From Erythroxylum novogranatense (lineage: Eukaryota > Streptophyta > Magnoliopsida > Malpighiales > Erythroxylaceae): DNA of 64,000 nucleotides. Below the pieces are notes generated by a model. The model saw only the letters and a program-made list of their open reading frames with translations, ran no database searches and was not told the DNA's origin. Positions 11,240 through 23,100 of the stretch are shown one piece after another (position 1 is the first letter of the stretch; every line of letters starts with the position of its first letter). The position numbers and the translations under genes were made by a program. The DNA lies in NCBI GenBank assembly GCA_029891385.1, contig CM057226.1:90714977-90778976 (forward strand), read 5' to 3'.

Positions 11240-11658
11240 TGTTATAAAACTGAAACTAAAATATAAAAATATTTAGGAGAGGAGAATTCTTTTTATAAAA
11301 AAATGGTGTATCTTACATCAAGTTAACCCTTCTATTTATAGTACATTTTAACCACCTAATACACATGTGACCACCTACTCCATATATATTATTGTGTTAG
11401 GTAAAACCTAACCAATAACCATCTACCTCATTCTTGTGTTAGGTAAAACCTAACCAATAACCATCTACCTCATTCTTGTGTTAGGTAAAACTTAACCAAT
11501 AACCATCTACCTCATTCTTGTGTTAGGTAAAACCTAACCAATAACTACCTACTTCATTCTTGTGTTAGGTAAAACCAAACCAGATTCATATGTACACTAA
11601 CTATAAAATGGTGCATCTACAATTAGTAGACACCATATTATTTCTATCTTTTATAACA
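11240..11658 (-). mobile_element. Copia LTR (3' LTR of the 11.2-15.8 kb element)
   Basis: The ends are TGTTATAAAA...TTTTATAACA, a 10-bp inverted terminal repeat, and the length is 419 bp. It is near-identical to 15407-15783 apart from one extra 42-bp unit. A purine tract (AAGAGGAG on the minus strand, about 11659-11667) abuts it on the inside, marking it as the 3' LTR of a minus-strand element. Outer flank ACTAT compares with AATAT at the other end, an imperfect 5-bp target duplication. Confidence 0.9.
11394..11582. repeat. 42-bp tandem repeat inside the LTR, about 4.5 units
   Basis: Unit starts are at 11394, 11436, 11478, 11520 and 11562. Each unit begins GTGTTAGGTAAAACCTAACC, which itself holds the palindrome-like GGTAAAACC/TTAGGT...ACCTAA. 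The last unit is partial. The sister LTR has one unit fewer. Confidence 0.95.
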
Positions 11659-11667
11659 CTCCTCTTG

Positions 11668-14600
11668 GTGCTATATAATTGTCTCTTCTCGACCTTTAAA
11701 CGCATTTGGTGTTGCCTCGTTAAAAACCTTATAAGGAAAAACCCAGTGGGATAAAAACCATGATAAGGGAAAAGAGTGAATGCGAAGCTCTCCCTCATTG
11801 AACACAATGAGCTCTTCCTCATAAATTTCGTAGATGTCGCATTCCAATTTCATGGACATGCTTCCGAAAGGTGTAGTAGGAAGTGCCTTTGTGAAAAGAT
11901 CCATGACATTGTTGCTTGATTGAATATCTTGGATGTTAATTTCTTTGCTCTTGTCGAGATCTTGGGTGAATTGGAAAAATTTCGGAGGATATGTTTGGTT
12001 CTATCACTTTTGATATAACCTCCTTAATTTAAGCGATCATGCTGCATTGTCTTCAAATATGATTGTTGGTTCTTTGTTGGTCGATAAGCCACAAGTTGTT
12101 AAAATGTGGTGCGTCATTGACCTTAACCATACACATTCTCGACTTGCTTCATTAAGTCAATGATTTGGCGTGATTTGAAGAAAGCAACAAGTGTTTGTTT
12201 CGTGAACGCCAAGAAATTGCAGTGCCTCCATACGTAAATACATAACCGGTTTGGGATCCGGCTTTATGCGGATCGATAAGTAACTCTGCATCTGCATAAC
12301 CAACCAAAACTTGTTTTGCATTTTTAGTGTAAAATAATCCCAAATCAATTGTACCTCGGAGATAACGGAATAGATGTTTAATTCCATTCCAGTGCCTTTT
12401 CGTAGGAGATGAACTAAATCTTGCTAGTAGATTAACAACAAAAGCTATATCAGGTCTAGTACAATTAGCAAGATACATGAGAGCTCCTATCGCACTTAGA
12501 TATGACGTTTCGGAATTAAGAATTTCTTCGTTTTCTTCGCAAGGGCGAAATGAATCCTTCTCAATATTAAGCGATCTACCAACCATTGGTGTACTTAATG
12601 GAGTTGCTTTATCCATATTAAAACACCTCAATACCTTTTCTGTATATGTCGATTGATGCACAAAGATTTCACTTGGTCTATGTTCAATTTCCAGACCAAG
12701 ACAATATTTAGTTTTTCCAAGATCTTTCATTTCAAATTCCTTCTTTAAGTACACCTTGTTTCTTGGATTTCTTTAGCGAATACTAATGATATTCAAATCG
12801 TCAACATAGACAACGATAATCACATATCCGGATGTTGTTTTCTTTATAAAAACGCAAGGGCAAATAGGACTATTTACATATCCTTTCTTTAATAGATACT
12901 CGCTTAGACGATTGTATCACATGCGTCCAGATTGCTTTAGTCCATATAAGGATCTTTGCAATTTGATCGAATACATTTCCTTTGGTTATGATTTTAATGC
13001 TGTAGGCATTTTGAATCCTTTAGAGATTTTCATGTAAATATCACTATCAAGTGATCCGTACAGGTAAGCTGTAACAACATCCATAAGACGCATTTTCGGT
13101 TTACGAAAAGCTGTTAGTGATTAAATATCTAAACGTAATTGTATCCATAACAGAGAGTATGTTTGTTCATAGTCAATTCCGGGTCCTTGAGAAAAATCTT
13201 GTGCAACAAGTCGAGCTTTGTATCTCACAATCTCATTTTTCTCATTTCGTTTCGAACAAAACCCATTTGTAACCTACGGGCTTTACACTTTGGGGTGTAA
13301 GGACAATAGATCCAAACACATTACGCTTGTTAAGAGAATTTAATTCAACGATAGATCTTTCCATTGAACCCAATCATGTCTATTTTGACATTCAACGATA
13401 GATCTTGGTTCGGGATCTTCATTTTCATTGAAGATATCACATGCTATAGCATAAGAAAATATTTCATCAATCTCTTTCATATCATTCGGTTCCATAATTC
13501 TTTTGTGTGAATATAATTAATTGCGATTTCTTGATTAATGTCGGCCAGGTCTCTTACGGGACACTATCCTCATCTTGTGTTTCTAAAGGAACACTTTTAT
13601 CTATCTTGGGGTCATTAATCACATTTGCTCCTTTTCTTTTCGAGGATTTTATCTTTGGAACCGATTGGTCTACCACGCTTCACGCGTGTCATAGATTCAT
13701 GAGTGACCATGTTCTCGATTGTCCTTTTGGGATTTCAATCCGGCGGGAGCATTTACAATTGGTATAAATGATTTAGTCACTCTTTTGTATCCGTGAAAGC
13801 ATCGTAATTGATTTGCAATTCTTTGTAAATGCACAATTCTTTGCACTTCATTTCGCATTGTTTTGTCGTTGATCAAGATACAATAATGATGGTTCGCACT
13901 ATGTAATTTCTTTCATCACCGTTTATTATCTCCCCAATTTCGGAAAGTATTTTCATCAAATGACAATCAAGAAAGCGTCTTTGTAAACATATCACCCGTT
14001 TGAGGTTCAAGATATCTAATAATAGATTTACTTTCATAGCCGACATATATCCCCAATCTTCTTTGAGGTCCCATTTTACTACGTTGTGGTGGTGCAATAG
14101 GCACATATACTGCACAACCAAAAATTCTCAAATGGGAGATATTTGGCTCTTGACCAAATGCAAGTTGTAGTGGGGAGTATGTATGATATGCACTTGGTTG
14201 GATGTGAATTAATGCCTCAGCATGTAAAATTGCATGACCCCATACGGAAATTGGAAGCTTTGTTCTCATCATCAATGGTCTAGCAATAAGCTGAAGGCGT
14301 TTAATTAAAGATTCAGCTAAACCATTTTGAGTATGCACATGAGCAACAGGATACTCGACCATAATCCCAGTTATTGACATACAATAGTCATTGAAAGTTT
14401 GGGATGTGAATTCACCAAGATTATCGAGTCGACTTTCTTTATTGTATAGTCGGAAATTGTGCTCGTAATTTAATAATTTGTGCAAGAAATCTTGAAAATG
14501 CCATATTACGAGTTAATAGTAGACAAACGTGAGACCATCTCTGGAGGCATCTATCAATACCATAAAATATCGAAATGGTCCACATGGTGGATGAATTGGT

Positions 14601-15280
14601 CCACATATATCACCTTGAATATGTTCAAGAAAAGCAGTGATTCAATTTTATTTTAGTGGTGATGGCCTTATGATCGGTTTTCCAAGAGAACAAGATGTAC
14701 ATGGACTCTTATTTATTTGAGTAATCATTTTATTACTCAATGGATGTCCATGTGTATTCTCAATTATTTTTCGCATCATTGTTGATCCTGGATGACCCAG
14801 ACGACCATGCCAAATAGAGATTATTAAAGGATCAATGTGTTTTGTTTTAACTACCATATTAGATTCCATCACATTTATATATGTATAATGCAATCCAGTA
14901 GGGAGCATTGGTAGTTTTTCCAATATGTTTATCTTTCCTGATTTTCAGGTTGTAAGATACATATATTTTATATTTCCCTCAGTTGCAGACTGAGTATCAT
15001 ATTGATGAGAATATATATCATTAAAACTCAACAAATTTCTTTTAGACTTTGGCGCAAATAAGGCATCATGTATTGTGAACTTTGTGCCATTTGGTAATGT
15101 GAAATTTGCCTTGCCAATTCCTTCAATCAAGTCTATAGGACCTGATATTGTGTTCACAATTGTTTTTGTTGGTTTTAATTCTGAAAAGAACCTCTTATCT
15201 TTCAGGATAGTGTGCGTTGTGCCACTATCTGGTATGCATAAATTATCATTATTTTCCGCTCCTCTTACAGAACGATCCAT
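11668..15280 (-). pseudogene. Copia pol: protease, integrase, reverse transcriptase, RNase H; no gag
   Basis: Read right to left on the minus strand: protease with DSGTTHTI (15280-14945); GAG-pre-integrase with WHGRLGHPG and C..C zinc residues (14923-14648); integrase core (14485-13967); reverse transcriptase including YVDD (about 12826-12780); connection and RNase H (12754-12152), then a decayed stretch to MDLFTKALP (11904 leftward). Stops and frameshifts separate the pieces, for example after the YVDD block. Only about 120 bp lie between the primer-binding site and the protease, so the gag domain is missing; the element is deleted and cannot move by itself. The domain order PR-IN-RT-RH identifies Copia. 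Confidence 0.9.
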
Positions 15281-15385
15281 ATCAAAAGTTTGTTTGATGT
15301 ACGTAAACCGAAGAACGTTTGTACGATGTAGGTAGACGGAAGAACCTTAAGATTGCTTGATGTTGATAAGTCGTATTTTAGAAAT

Positions 15386-15406
15386 GAGAGCTTCGTGCTG
15401 ATAACG
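15386..15406 (-). other. Primer-binding site of the gag-less Copia element
   Basis: On the minus strand the LTR end ...TATAACA is followed by CGTTATCAGCACGAAGC, a form seen at the primer-binding site of many plant Copia elements. The tRNA is not assigned. Confidence 0.6.
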
Positions 15407-15783
15407 TGTTATAAAACTGAAACTAAAATGTAAGAATATTTGGGAGAGGAGAATTCTTCTTATGAAAAAATGGTGTATCTTACATCAAGTTAACCCTTCT
15501 ATTTATAGTACATTTTAACCACCTAATACACATGTGACCACCTACTCCATATATGTTATTGTGTTAGGTAAAACCTAACCAATAACCATCTACCTCATTC
15601 TTGTGTTAGGTAAAACCTAACCAATAACCATCTACCTCATTCTTGTGTTAGGTAAAACCTAACCAATAACTACCTATTTCATTCTTGTGTTAGGTAAAAC
15701 CAAACCAGTTCATATGTACACTAACTATAAAATGGTGCATCTACAATTAGTGATACACCATATTATTTCTATCTTTTATAACA
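15407..15783 (-). mobile_element. Copia LTR (5' LTR of the 11.2-15.8 kb element)
   Basis: TGTTATAAAA...TTTTATAACA, 377 bp. Over the first 165 bp I count six differences from the left LTR, all of them transitions, so the insertion is the youngest of the elements with two LTRs here. It carries the 42-bp tandem repeat at 15561 to about 15707 (unit starts 15561, 15603, 15645, 15687), one unit fewer than its partner. Confidence 0.9.
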
Positions 15784-16632
15784 AATATATGTTAAATAAA
15801 TACATTTATGTTATTATATATATTAATTTATTATAATAATAATAATAAAATAAATTGTTAATTTGACTCAATTGTTTTAATGAATAATATTGTAAATTTT
15901 TTATCAATTTAATTGATTTATTATATTTACATCTTGTTATTCATAAGAAGTAGTGGAATCAATTTATAATATGTGTAAATTAGTTTATTAATAATTAATA
16001 AAAATATTAATATGTTAACATATATTAATCAATTTTAACATAATAATAAATAATAATGTTCATTTAATTTTTATGTTTACGAAAATATCAATAAAAATAT
16101 GACAATTTATTATTTTTACTTATAGTTTGCTTTTATAAAAACTTTATTTATATTCATTTTACAATTATATAAATTCCTATTACATTATTAATGAAATAAT
16201 AAAATTATTAGTTTTACATAATAAATTACATATTTATTTATTATATAATAATACTAAGATGATTAATTTCTTATATTTTATTACAAATCATATTGTTATT
16301 AATTACTTATGTAACAATAAATTATAAATAACATAAAATGATCATCTTATTTATAAAATTATTATATATATAAAATTATAAAAGCATTTAATTATTATAA
16401 ATATTAATAAAATAAGTTAAAATTATATATAATAATAAATAAGTTTTATTATTTCATTTATTAATTCCAAATTTAATGAAGTTAATTACAAATATAAATA
16501 AAAATTGATTATTTTATTTTATAATATTGTTAAATAATAACTAAAATTTAATGAAATACTTGATTTACAATTATATTAAAATCATAAATATATTATTGAT
16601 AATTAATGAAATAAAATAAAATAAATTAATAT
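15784..16632. other. Extremely AT-rich intergenic stretch
   Basis: Almost only A and T, with TAA/TTA runs (for example 15826-15850). No coding frame or repeat termini are seen. It may be a matrix-attachment-like or decayed repeat region, but nothing specific supports either. Confidence 0.6.
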
Positions 16633-16790
16633 TGTTGGACCAAATGAATTTCCAACTCATGATTTTGATGATAACGAATATTACCACTAATGCTTTTATC
16701 CTTGATGATATTAATAAGCTAACTTTTAAAAGATCAAGTACAATATGGAGTTGAAAACAATGCTATGAATATTGTATTGTCGCATCGATA
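16633..16790 (+). mobile_element. Fragment of a SIRE-like Copia LTR (5' end)
   Basis: Begins TGTTGGACCAAATGAA and continues with TTTTGATGATAACGAATATT, the typical opening of plant SIRE-type LTRs (compare the minus-strand LTR start at 31707, TGTTGAACTAAGGG, followed by TTTTGATGATAACAAAATA). It is cut short within about 160 bp. Confidence 0.4.
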
Positions 16791-17399
16791 TCGATATTAG
16801 ATTTGGTTATGATACGATACTATAACTGTACGAGTTAATATCAAGTACGATTTTAGATAATTTTTAAATTTATAAAATAGTGTATAATTTTTTAAAACTA
16901 CAAAATAGTCCTTAAATATATTGTGACACATATTTTATAATTTTACAATATCTTTGTATTAAAATATAATAATAGAAATTTGAAATAACAACAATCTATT
17001 AATTGCTATTAATATTACTTTCACATATTTGACATACAAATAAAAACATAATTAATATAAAAAGATCATACATATCAAATTAAGGATAACATAAAGTACT
17101 TAAAATGTTACAATTTTATCCTATAATAAATAATATTACATAGAAACATAAAATAAAAGAATAATAAATATTCATAACTCTCTAATTATTACAATTTACA
17201 ACAAGAGTTCTTATTGAGGAAACAATTAATTAGAAGTGAAACCTAAAACAAAACATTTACAATTATATCTATACTGCATATATAGAATTTAATATATGTA
17301 TCAAACATAAGTGAAATTAAAATGAGAGGAGAAATAAAAACCTATAACTTCATTAAATCGAATATCTACTCAAATCGCATTGACTTCAATTCTCATTTG

Positions 17400-18735
17400 G
17401 TACAAAGTTATCATCATTAAGAGGAGCCTCATTATTACTATCATTTAAATTCATCATATCAAATGACATGTCAATACTTTTCCATTTAAGATATCTTCCC
17501 AGTCACTTTCATCCATCAAACTCGATTCCTCAGAAACCCAATCTATTAAAAGATCGATATGGACAAGTTAAATTGGATTTATAGAACTACTTATTCTAAT
17601 AAGAGTTATAGTAAACAAATAAAAGATCATTAAGAAATTATATTAAACTTAACAATGATAATAACACAACTTTCCCCAAGTGTTAAGTTGTATCGAATAA
17701 AAATCAAGTCGTTTAATCTTTTATATTCCAATATATTCCTTTTCTTAGAATGGATGAATTCAAATGTGTTTCAATTCCTTTCTCATCCTGTTGCACTCAT
17801 GCATTGACTCAGATTTCGAATAATAGATCTTTGTAATTCTGGAACACTACTCTTGAATTAGTCCCACCAAGTAACTGTAAAAAAAAAAAAATTTAATTAA
17901 TTTGTAACAAGTAACAAAGGTGAAAAAATATACCTTGATTAAGCTTGTCTTTTTGATGAATAGCGATGGGTACCCTAAAAATATTAAAAGTATCCTTGTA
18001 AACCTCCATTTGAGAGCTGAGAAGATGTTGCATCTTCTCATAGGCAAAAATTGTTGTAATAATTAATAATATTCTCCTATTAACTTCAACTTTCTTTGTA
18101 AAATTTAGTCTAAAATATACATTAGGATTTAAAAATTTTCTAACAATAAACAACGAAGAATAAAGTTGTTTTTCTCATCTCTCATTAATGACTATAAGAT
18201 AAGGTGTGTACAACGAAGGTTTATTTTTTAAGGTGGTCTTGATTGCTTCCTTCGCCCTCTCCATGGCATCATAAAAACAACTTATTGTTGTTTTCTTATC
18301 ACTATCAGCTAGATGAAGTACATTAACTAAATGTTCACAAACTTGGATTACAGATTAATAGTGGGACCAAAATTTATGATGTTCAAGTATAATTTTATAA
18401 ATCTCAAGTCCATCATTAGAACTAACAAACCGTGATGTGACTCACTTATCACTTGTAAACATTTGTCTTAATTCATTCTTCATCAAAATAAAATACTGAA
18501 GTGATAAGAAATTAGTTTCAAACCTTAGTGTAGTAGGATGATACAAAATTCCTACCATTAGTGAAATCCCTCTTTAGCAAATTTAGGATGCATGCACGAT
18601 TATATATAAACTTGATCAATTTATTTGCTTTCTACATAGTCTCATCAATGATAAAAAAGATCTAAAATCTCCTATTTTTTCTAACATTAAATCAATGCAA
18701 TGTGTAGCTCAAGGAGTCCAATAAAAAGCAATTAT
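17400..18735 (-). pseudogene. hAT transposase (DUF659 type), C-terminal half
   Basis: Minus-strand reading from 18735 leftward gives FYWTP...ATHCIDLMLEKIG, IYNRACILNLL, EAIKTTL, then an open segment (18153-17893, FLNPNVYFRLNF...) and, after a likely 55-60 bp intron (about 17933-17876), VPELQRSIIRNLSQCMSATG...ERN...NTFEFIHSKKRN and LNDLIFIRYNL, the hAT dimerisation region. An acidic tail (ESDWEDIL) ends at a stop near 17470. Several stops (for example in place of the Cys in the WTPCAAHC motif and near CERNW) show it is dead. It is separated from its N-terminal half by a 1.6-kb insertion. Confidence 0.85.
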
Positions 18736-18738
18736 ATA

Positions 18739-20369
18739 TGTTTTGTGATATGTTTTGGAAGGTGTTTTAGTGGGTTTATAGGCGTTAATTAGATGATTAT
18801 TGCATATTTAGGCTTATAATTATGTTAATGTGATTGTTTGTTTATGCTTTTTAAGTGTTATGTGGTATAGGGCATGATGTCTAACCTTAATCTTATGTTC
18901 TTGAGGTGTTTTGATGTATTTGTTAGTGAATGAACCTAGATAAATGAAGATTGAAAAAGTATGCTTAGGCTAAAAGGTAGGGTCACGATTATGACATGAG
19001 TGTTTAGAGTATGAGTAATGTAACACAGACGACAAATACTGCCCAGAAGTATTAGTTTTAGGAAGTTGGCAGAATGCGAGAAAATGTGAAATAATGCATA
19101 GGTGTTGTTAATTCAGCTAATATATCGTTTACTTCTTTGACAGATTCTTACGTCGACTCTTTCTCCTCCTGGTCTCAAGCCCCCAAATCCTCAACCTCCC
19201 CAATACTTTGTATGGCAAACAAAGCAAGGAGATGACACGTAAGGAATTTGAATAGCACCGTAGCACTACACGCGTCAAGCGGTGGGTTGGGTTTGTACAC
19301 TATAAAATGGCTGCAATTACTTACTTTTATTCATCACCCCCAAATACTTGGGATAAAAGGTAGGGTCACGATCGTGACATGGGTGTTATGGTCATGACAA
19401 CAGACTCCTTCTCAAGGTCAAGATTGTGACTAGAGTGTCGAGGTCGTGACAGAGGAGCTTTATTCTTAGTCACGATTATGACACCCTGTCACCGTTGTGA
19501 TAGACACTCGCTAGACACGAGATTCTCCATTTGTTTTAATGTTTGGAGGGTATTTTTAGAAAAAAAAAAGACCTAGGTAACCCTAAATTAACCTTAAGAT
19601 GTAAAGGAACAAAAAGACTCCAAAAAGGGAAGCCTCCATCTTAGCAAATTGAGAAAGAAGCAAGGAAGAGCAAGAAGAGAGAACGAGGAGCAGCAGCTAT
19701 CCAGCTAACTCCATACCAATTCAATCAAGTTTTTCTCTCTTTCTTTTATTGATTTCCTTTATCTTGATGTATGAACAGGGATTGAGAATGTTGTACATGT
19801 TGATGATTTTCTCATTTCATATTAGGATTTGTTCTTGACTCATTTTATGACTTGATTATTTTTTATTTCAATGAAATGTTTTGGGTGTTATTATATTTGT
19901 GTTTGCCTATACTTCGAAAAAATTAATCGAGAGATTGAAAATCTGGAATTTTGAAACCAATTAGGGATTATTAATTAGGGTTAAATGATTAGGTCTTGAG
20001 AGAGAGTAATAAACCTTTCCAAAATCTAGGATCGATACGAATTGAATAAAAAATAATTAAGGTAGCAAAATGACGATAAAATGATTCCTATACTTTCATA
20101 ATTGATCATTCTTGTTTTATTGTGACAACTCAATTGTTAAATGGTTAAGTGCTCAACTTGATTTGATTGTGTTAATTTCTGAATTTTATTTCCACTTAAC
20201 TCATATTTGATTGCTTAATTTTCTGATCATTTTTGTTTTCATTTAGATCACATTTTTAAACCTTAGACAAAGTTAAGTTCATTTAATTTTAGTTAATTCC
20301 TCGTGGGATCAATACCTCAATTGTTACAAGTTTATAATCTGTATACTTACAGATATTGAGGGTTTTACA
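18739..20369 (+). mobile_element. Probable solo LTR inserted in the hAT transposase
   Basis: This segment splits the hAT frame between the AGKRLQ motif (right side) and the WTP motif (left side). It starts TGTTTTGTGA and ends GGTTTTACA; near its end it has TCCTCGTGGGATCAATACC, wording common at the 3' end of plant gypsy-type LTRs. It has no coding frame. The repeated motif GTCACGATCGTGAC and variants occurs around 18979-19500. No convincing target duplication was found, so the exact ends may be off by a few bases. Confidence 0.55.
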
Positions 20370-20374
20370 TTAGG

Positions 20375-20935
20375 TAAATCTTGCTCAACACTTTGTAATC
20401 TCTTCCCAGCTGCTCTATAAGCAAAATCATTGTCAGTAATGAATTAAACAATATTTTCTAGCCCAACTTCATCCATAGCTTCATCAAATATTTGAAACAA
20501 AGTATAAATATTTCTAATAAGGCTAGATGCATCAATATACTCCAAAAACATTATCCTCTTAACATAATAAACTAAAATATTGATAATAGGTTCATATCTT
20601 CTATTTGTCTAACCATTACATATAATTGGACATCCACAAGTTACTCAAATCATTCTTCTTTCTTTCAAATAACTATTTATTTTATAAACAAAGCTTATCA
20701 GAAGTTTACCTTTATAGTCATCAATTGAAGGATCCTTACATCTTAGATCATAAGAGCCAATAGCATCCACCATAGGTTGCTAATAATAAGACTGAGCGAC
20801 ATTGAATAATATACCTGAATTATACCACCATCTAGTCATTTCCATGTCCATACTCTGAGCCGTTTCTTTAGATTATAAGGCATTAAACATTGAGGGTTAA
20901 GCTCTACGAGTTGTTCGTGGTGAAAAAAATTAAAC
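20375..20935 (-). pseudogene. hAT transposase (DUF659 type), middle part
   Basis: Minus-strand reading gives, from right to left: PMVDAIGSYDLRCKDPSIDDYKGKL (fragments), then a serine/lysine helix, TNRRYEPIINILVYYVK, IMFLEYIDASSLI, LFQIFDEAMDEVGLENIV and ITDNDFAYRAAGKRLQ. This is the DUF659 core with the VTDN catalytic-region motif. Stops interrupt it (for example before TNRRYEP and after ENIV). It continues the C-terminal half beyond the 18739-20369 insertion. Confidence 0.8.
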
Positions 20936-21330
20936 ATATGTCTTCTTCTTTTTTCCTCACATCAGGTGTAACATTCCCTTCTTATTGGTTAGGAATACCA
21001 TCACCTTCAACATATCCACTATCATCCTGACCATCGGAAAAAGAATTTCTACAATCAATTTCAAAAAAAGAACTTTTACAACCAATTTCGTGGTTAGCCT
21101 TTGTATTTTATCTTTTTCATACTAATACTCTTTAAGTAAAGCCTTTATTTGTCATTTCACGTCATGACTCACTTTTCCTACAAGGGTCTACTTCACCTTT
21201 TATTTTAGCTAAATGCTTTATTAATTTAAATATTCCCTCACCTTTTAAATGTTTGTTGTCATACACATAAATGGTATAATTCTTCATTCCAAGAACCAAT
21301 CTAGTATGAGCCAAAGTTATATAATCAAAT
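20936..21330 (-). pseudogene. hAT transposase N-terminal BED-finger exon, copy 1
   Basis: Minus-strand reading gives HLKGEGIFKLIKHLAKIKGEVDPCRK followed by an acidic linker, matching the BED zinc finger plus linker at the start of DUF659 hAT transposases. The first Cys pair is not preserved. It is closely similar in text to 22738-23100. Confidence 0.65.
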
Positions 21331-22737
21331 TCTTAATGTGTATTGAACACATTAGAAAATAAAACCTAACTCTGTACAACTAAATTTGTAATAATGGTGA
21401 GTAAGGATCAAATCCAGAGAGAGTGAGTGTTTAACTTGAGTGAGTGTTTAACTTTTGTAATGAATAAACTAGCGTTCAAGATTAATGAAGTTTTGGTTGA
21501 ATAAAATTGAAAAAAAATGTAAAACTAAATTATCAAATGTAAATCAAATCGAGCAGTATAAAATTAGTAAAATTAACCAATGAGTTTTGAATCCAATTCA
21601 TGGTTTACTGTCAACCTTCACGTGAATGTACACAATCAATCATTATGTTTTTCTCAAACCTCTCCTTTAAACTATTAACTTTAGATTAATAACATGCTCT
21701 GTTAATTATAGTTTTCCCTTACATTGTATCTAATTTAAAAAATCATTATTAGGTCTAGCTATTAGGCACCCTAAAATACGCTATCTAGAATTTGTGTAAT
21801 AATTGCATTACAAAATAAGAAAAGTAGTTTAATCTAATAAAAACTACATAAGCTCAAGTCATTTAACCTATGTTATGTTATTTCTAATGATGTAAGACCA
21901 TTAGTTTACCATAAGTGAATCAAAGTTACAATGATTACGTATTATAATTTAGATTTTGGCAATAGGTTTATACATAAATAATCTATTTGAGATATCTAAA
22001 TCATTCATAAATAAATCCCAACCATTACTCATAGAATAATATAATCAATTACAAAAAGAAAGTGAGAACAACACTAATAGATTAAAAAAATGCCCACACA
22101 TGTTTGTCAACCTTAATAGGCTCTTTGAATCATAAGGATGAAGTTTAGCTCCTCATAGCTCTCTAAAAGGTAAGGAATCTACCTCCCTTTTTCATTTTTA
22201 AACTCTTTATGCCTCCTTTGGCCTCTTAAACGCCCTTTTATAGTAAAAATTAGTGGCCATAATACATGGTTAGCTATATAGGCGTGTAGGTGATTATGTG
22301 TGTAAAAATGCAAGAATCATGAACTTATATGTTTACAGTAAGCCAAATAACAACTTACATGACCCTATAGCTCACTTACATAAACATGTAAGTCCACAAA
22401 CAATCATGTAAGTTGTAGAGGTGGTTGAAATGTTATCTTTGAGCTCCTACAGGCTTCCAGTGACATGGTCCCATACACATTCATGTAAGTTGCAATAACT
22501 TCATTTCCTTTATTCTTTGTTCCATCTTCACCCTGATTCATCTACTTCTTGTTCCACAAAGATAAATAAGATTGAACATCAATAGGATGACTCTAAGGAT
22601 ATGTTTTCAGCTCATTTTGGTTCTTATTCCTCTAACTTGTACCTAAATTAAAATATGAACCAAAATAAGTTTCTTAAGCACAACACGACGTTAATCATTA
22701 AGCTTTAGGAAGTAAATATACAGTCAATCAAGCATTT
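21331..22737 (-). mobile_element. Probable LTR-like insertion between two hAT BED copies
   Basis: A 1.4-kb non-coding segment. On the minus strand its end reads GGATTTGATCCTTACTCACC ... TTACAAATTTAGTTGTACA, resembling the 'CGTGGGATC...TTACAAG...TGTATAC' LTR end seen at 20300-20369 but in the opposite orientation. The exact ends are not determined. It has no coding frame. Confidence 0.4.
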
Positions 22738-23100
22738 ATCACATGTCTTCTTCTTTTCCTCACATCAAGTGTGACATTTCCTTCTTGTTGGGTAGGAATA
22801 CCACCACCTTCAACATCCCCACTATCATCCTGACCACTAAAAAAAATTCCATAACTAATTTCGTAGTTTAGCCTTTGTCTTATATCTTTTTCAAGTTGAT
22901 ATGTTTCAAGTAAAGTCTTCAGTCATTTCACGTCATTACTCACATTTTTTGCAAGATCCTGCTTCACCTTTGATCACAGCTAAACGCTTCTCTGATATGG
23001 TGATTGCTTCACCTTTCAAATGTTTATTGCAATGCACATAAATGGTATGATTTTCATTCTAAGAACCAATTTAGCCATTAAATCTTCGAGTATTTGAACT
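22738..23100 (-). pseudogene. hAT transposase N-terminal BED-finger exon, copy 2
   Basis: This repeats the text of 20936-21330 at roughly 80-85% by eye (both contain TTCACGTCAT, ACATAAATGGTAT and TCACCTTT...AAATGTTT blocks in the same order). The minus strand reads CNKHLKGEAI and IKGEAGSCKKC, again a BED finger relic with stops. It may be the true N-terminal exon of the hAT gene with copy 1 a duplicate, or the reverse. Confidence 0.6.

Noticed and set aside
11394..11582. Evenly spaced 42-bp repeats that could suggest a CRISPR array
   Set aside because: The repeats are contiguous with no unique spacers, lie inside an LTR with an identical counterpart at 15561-15707, and the genome is a plant.
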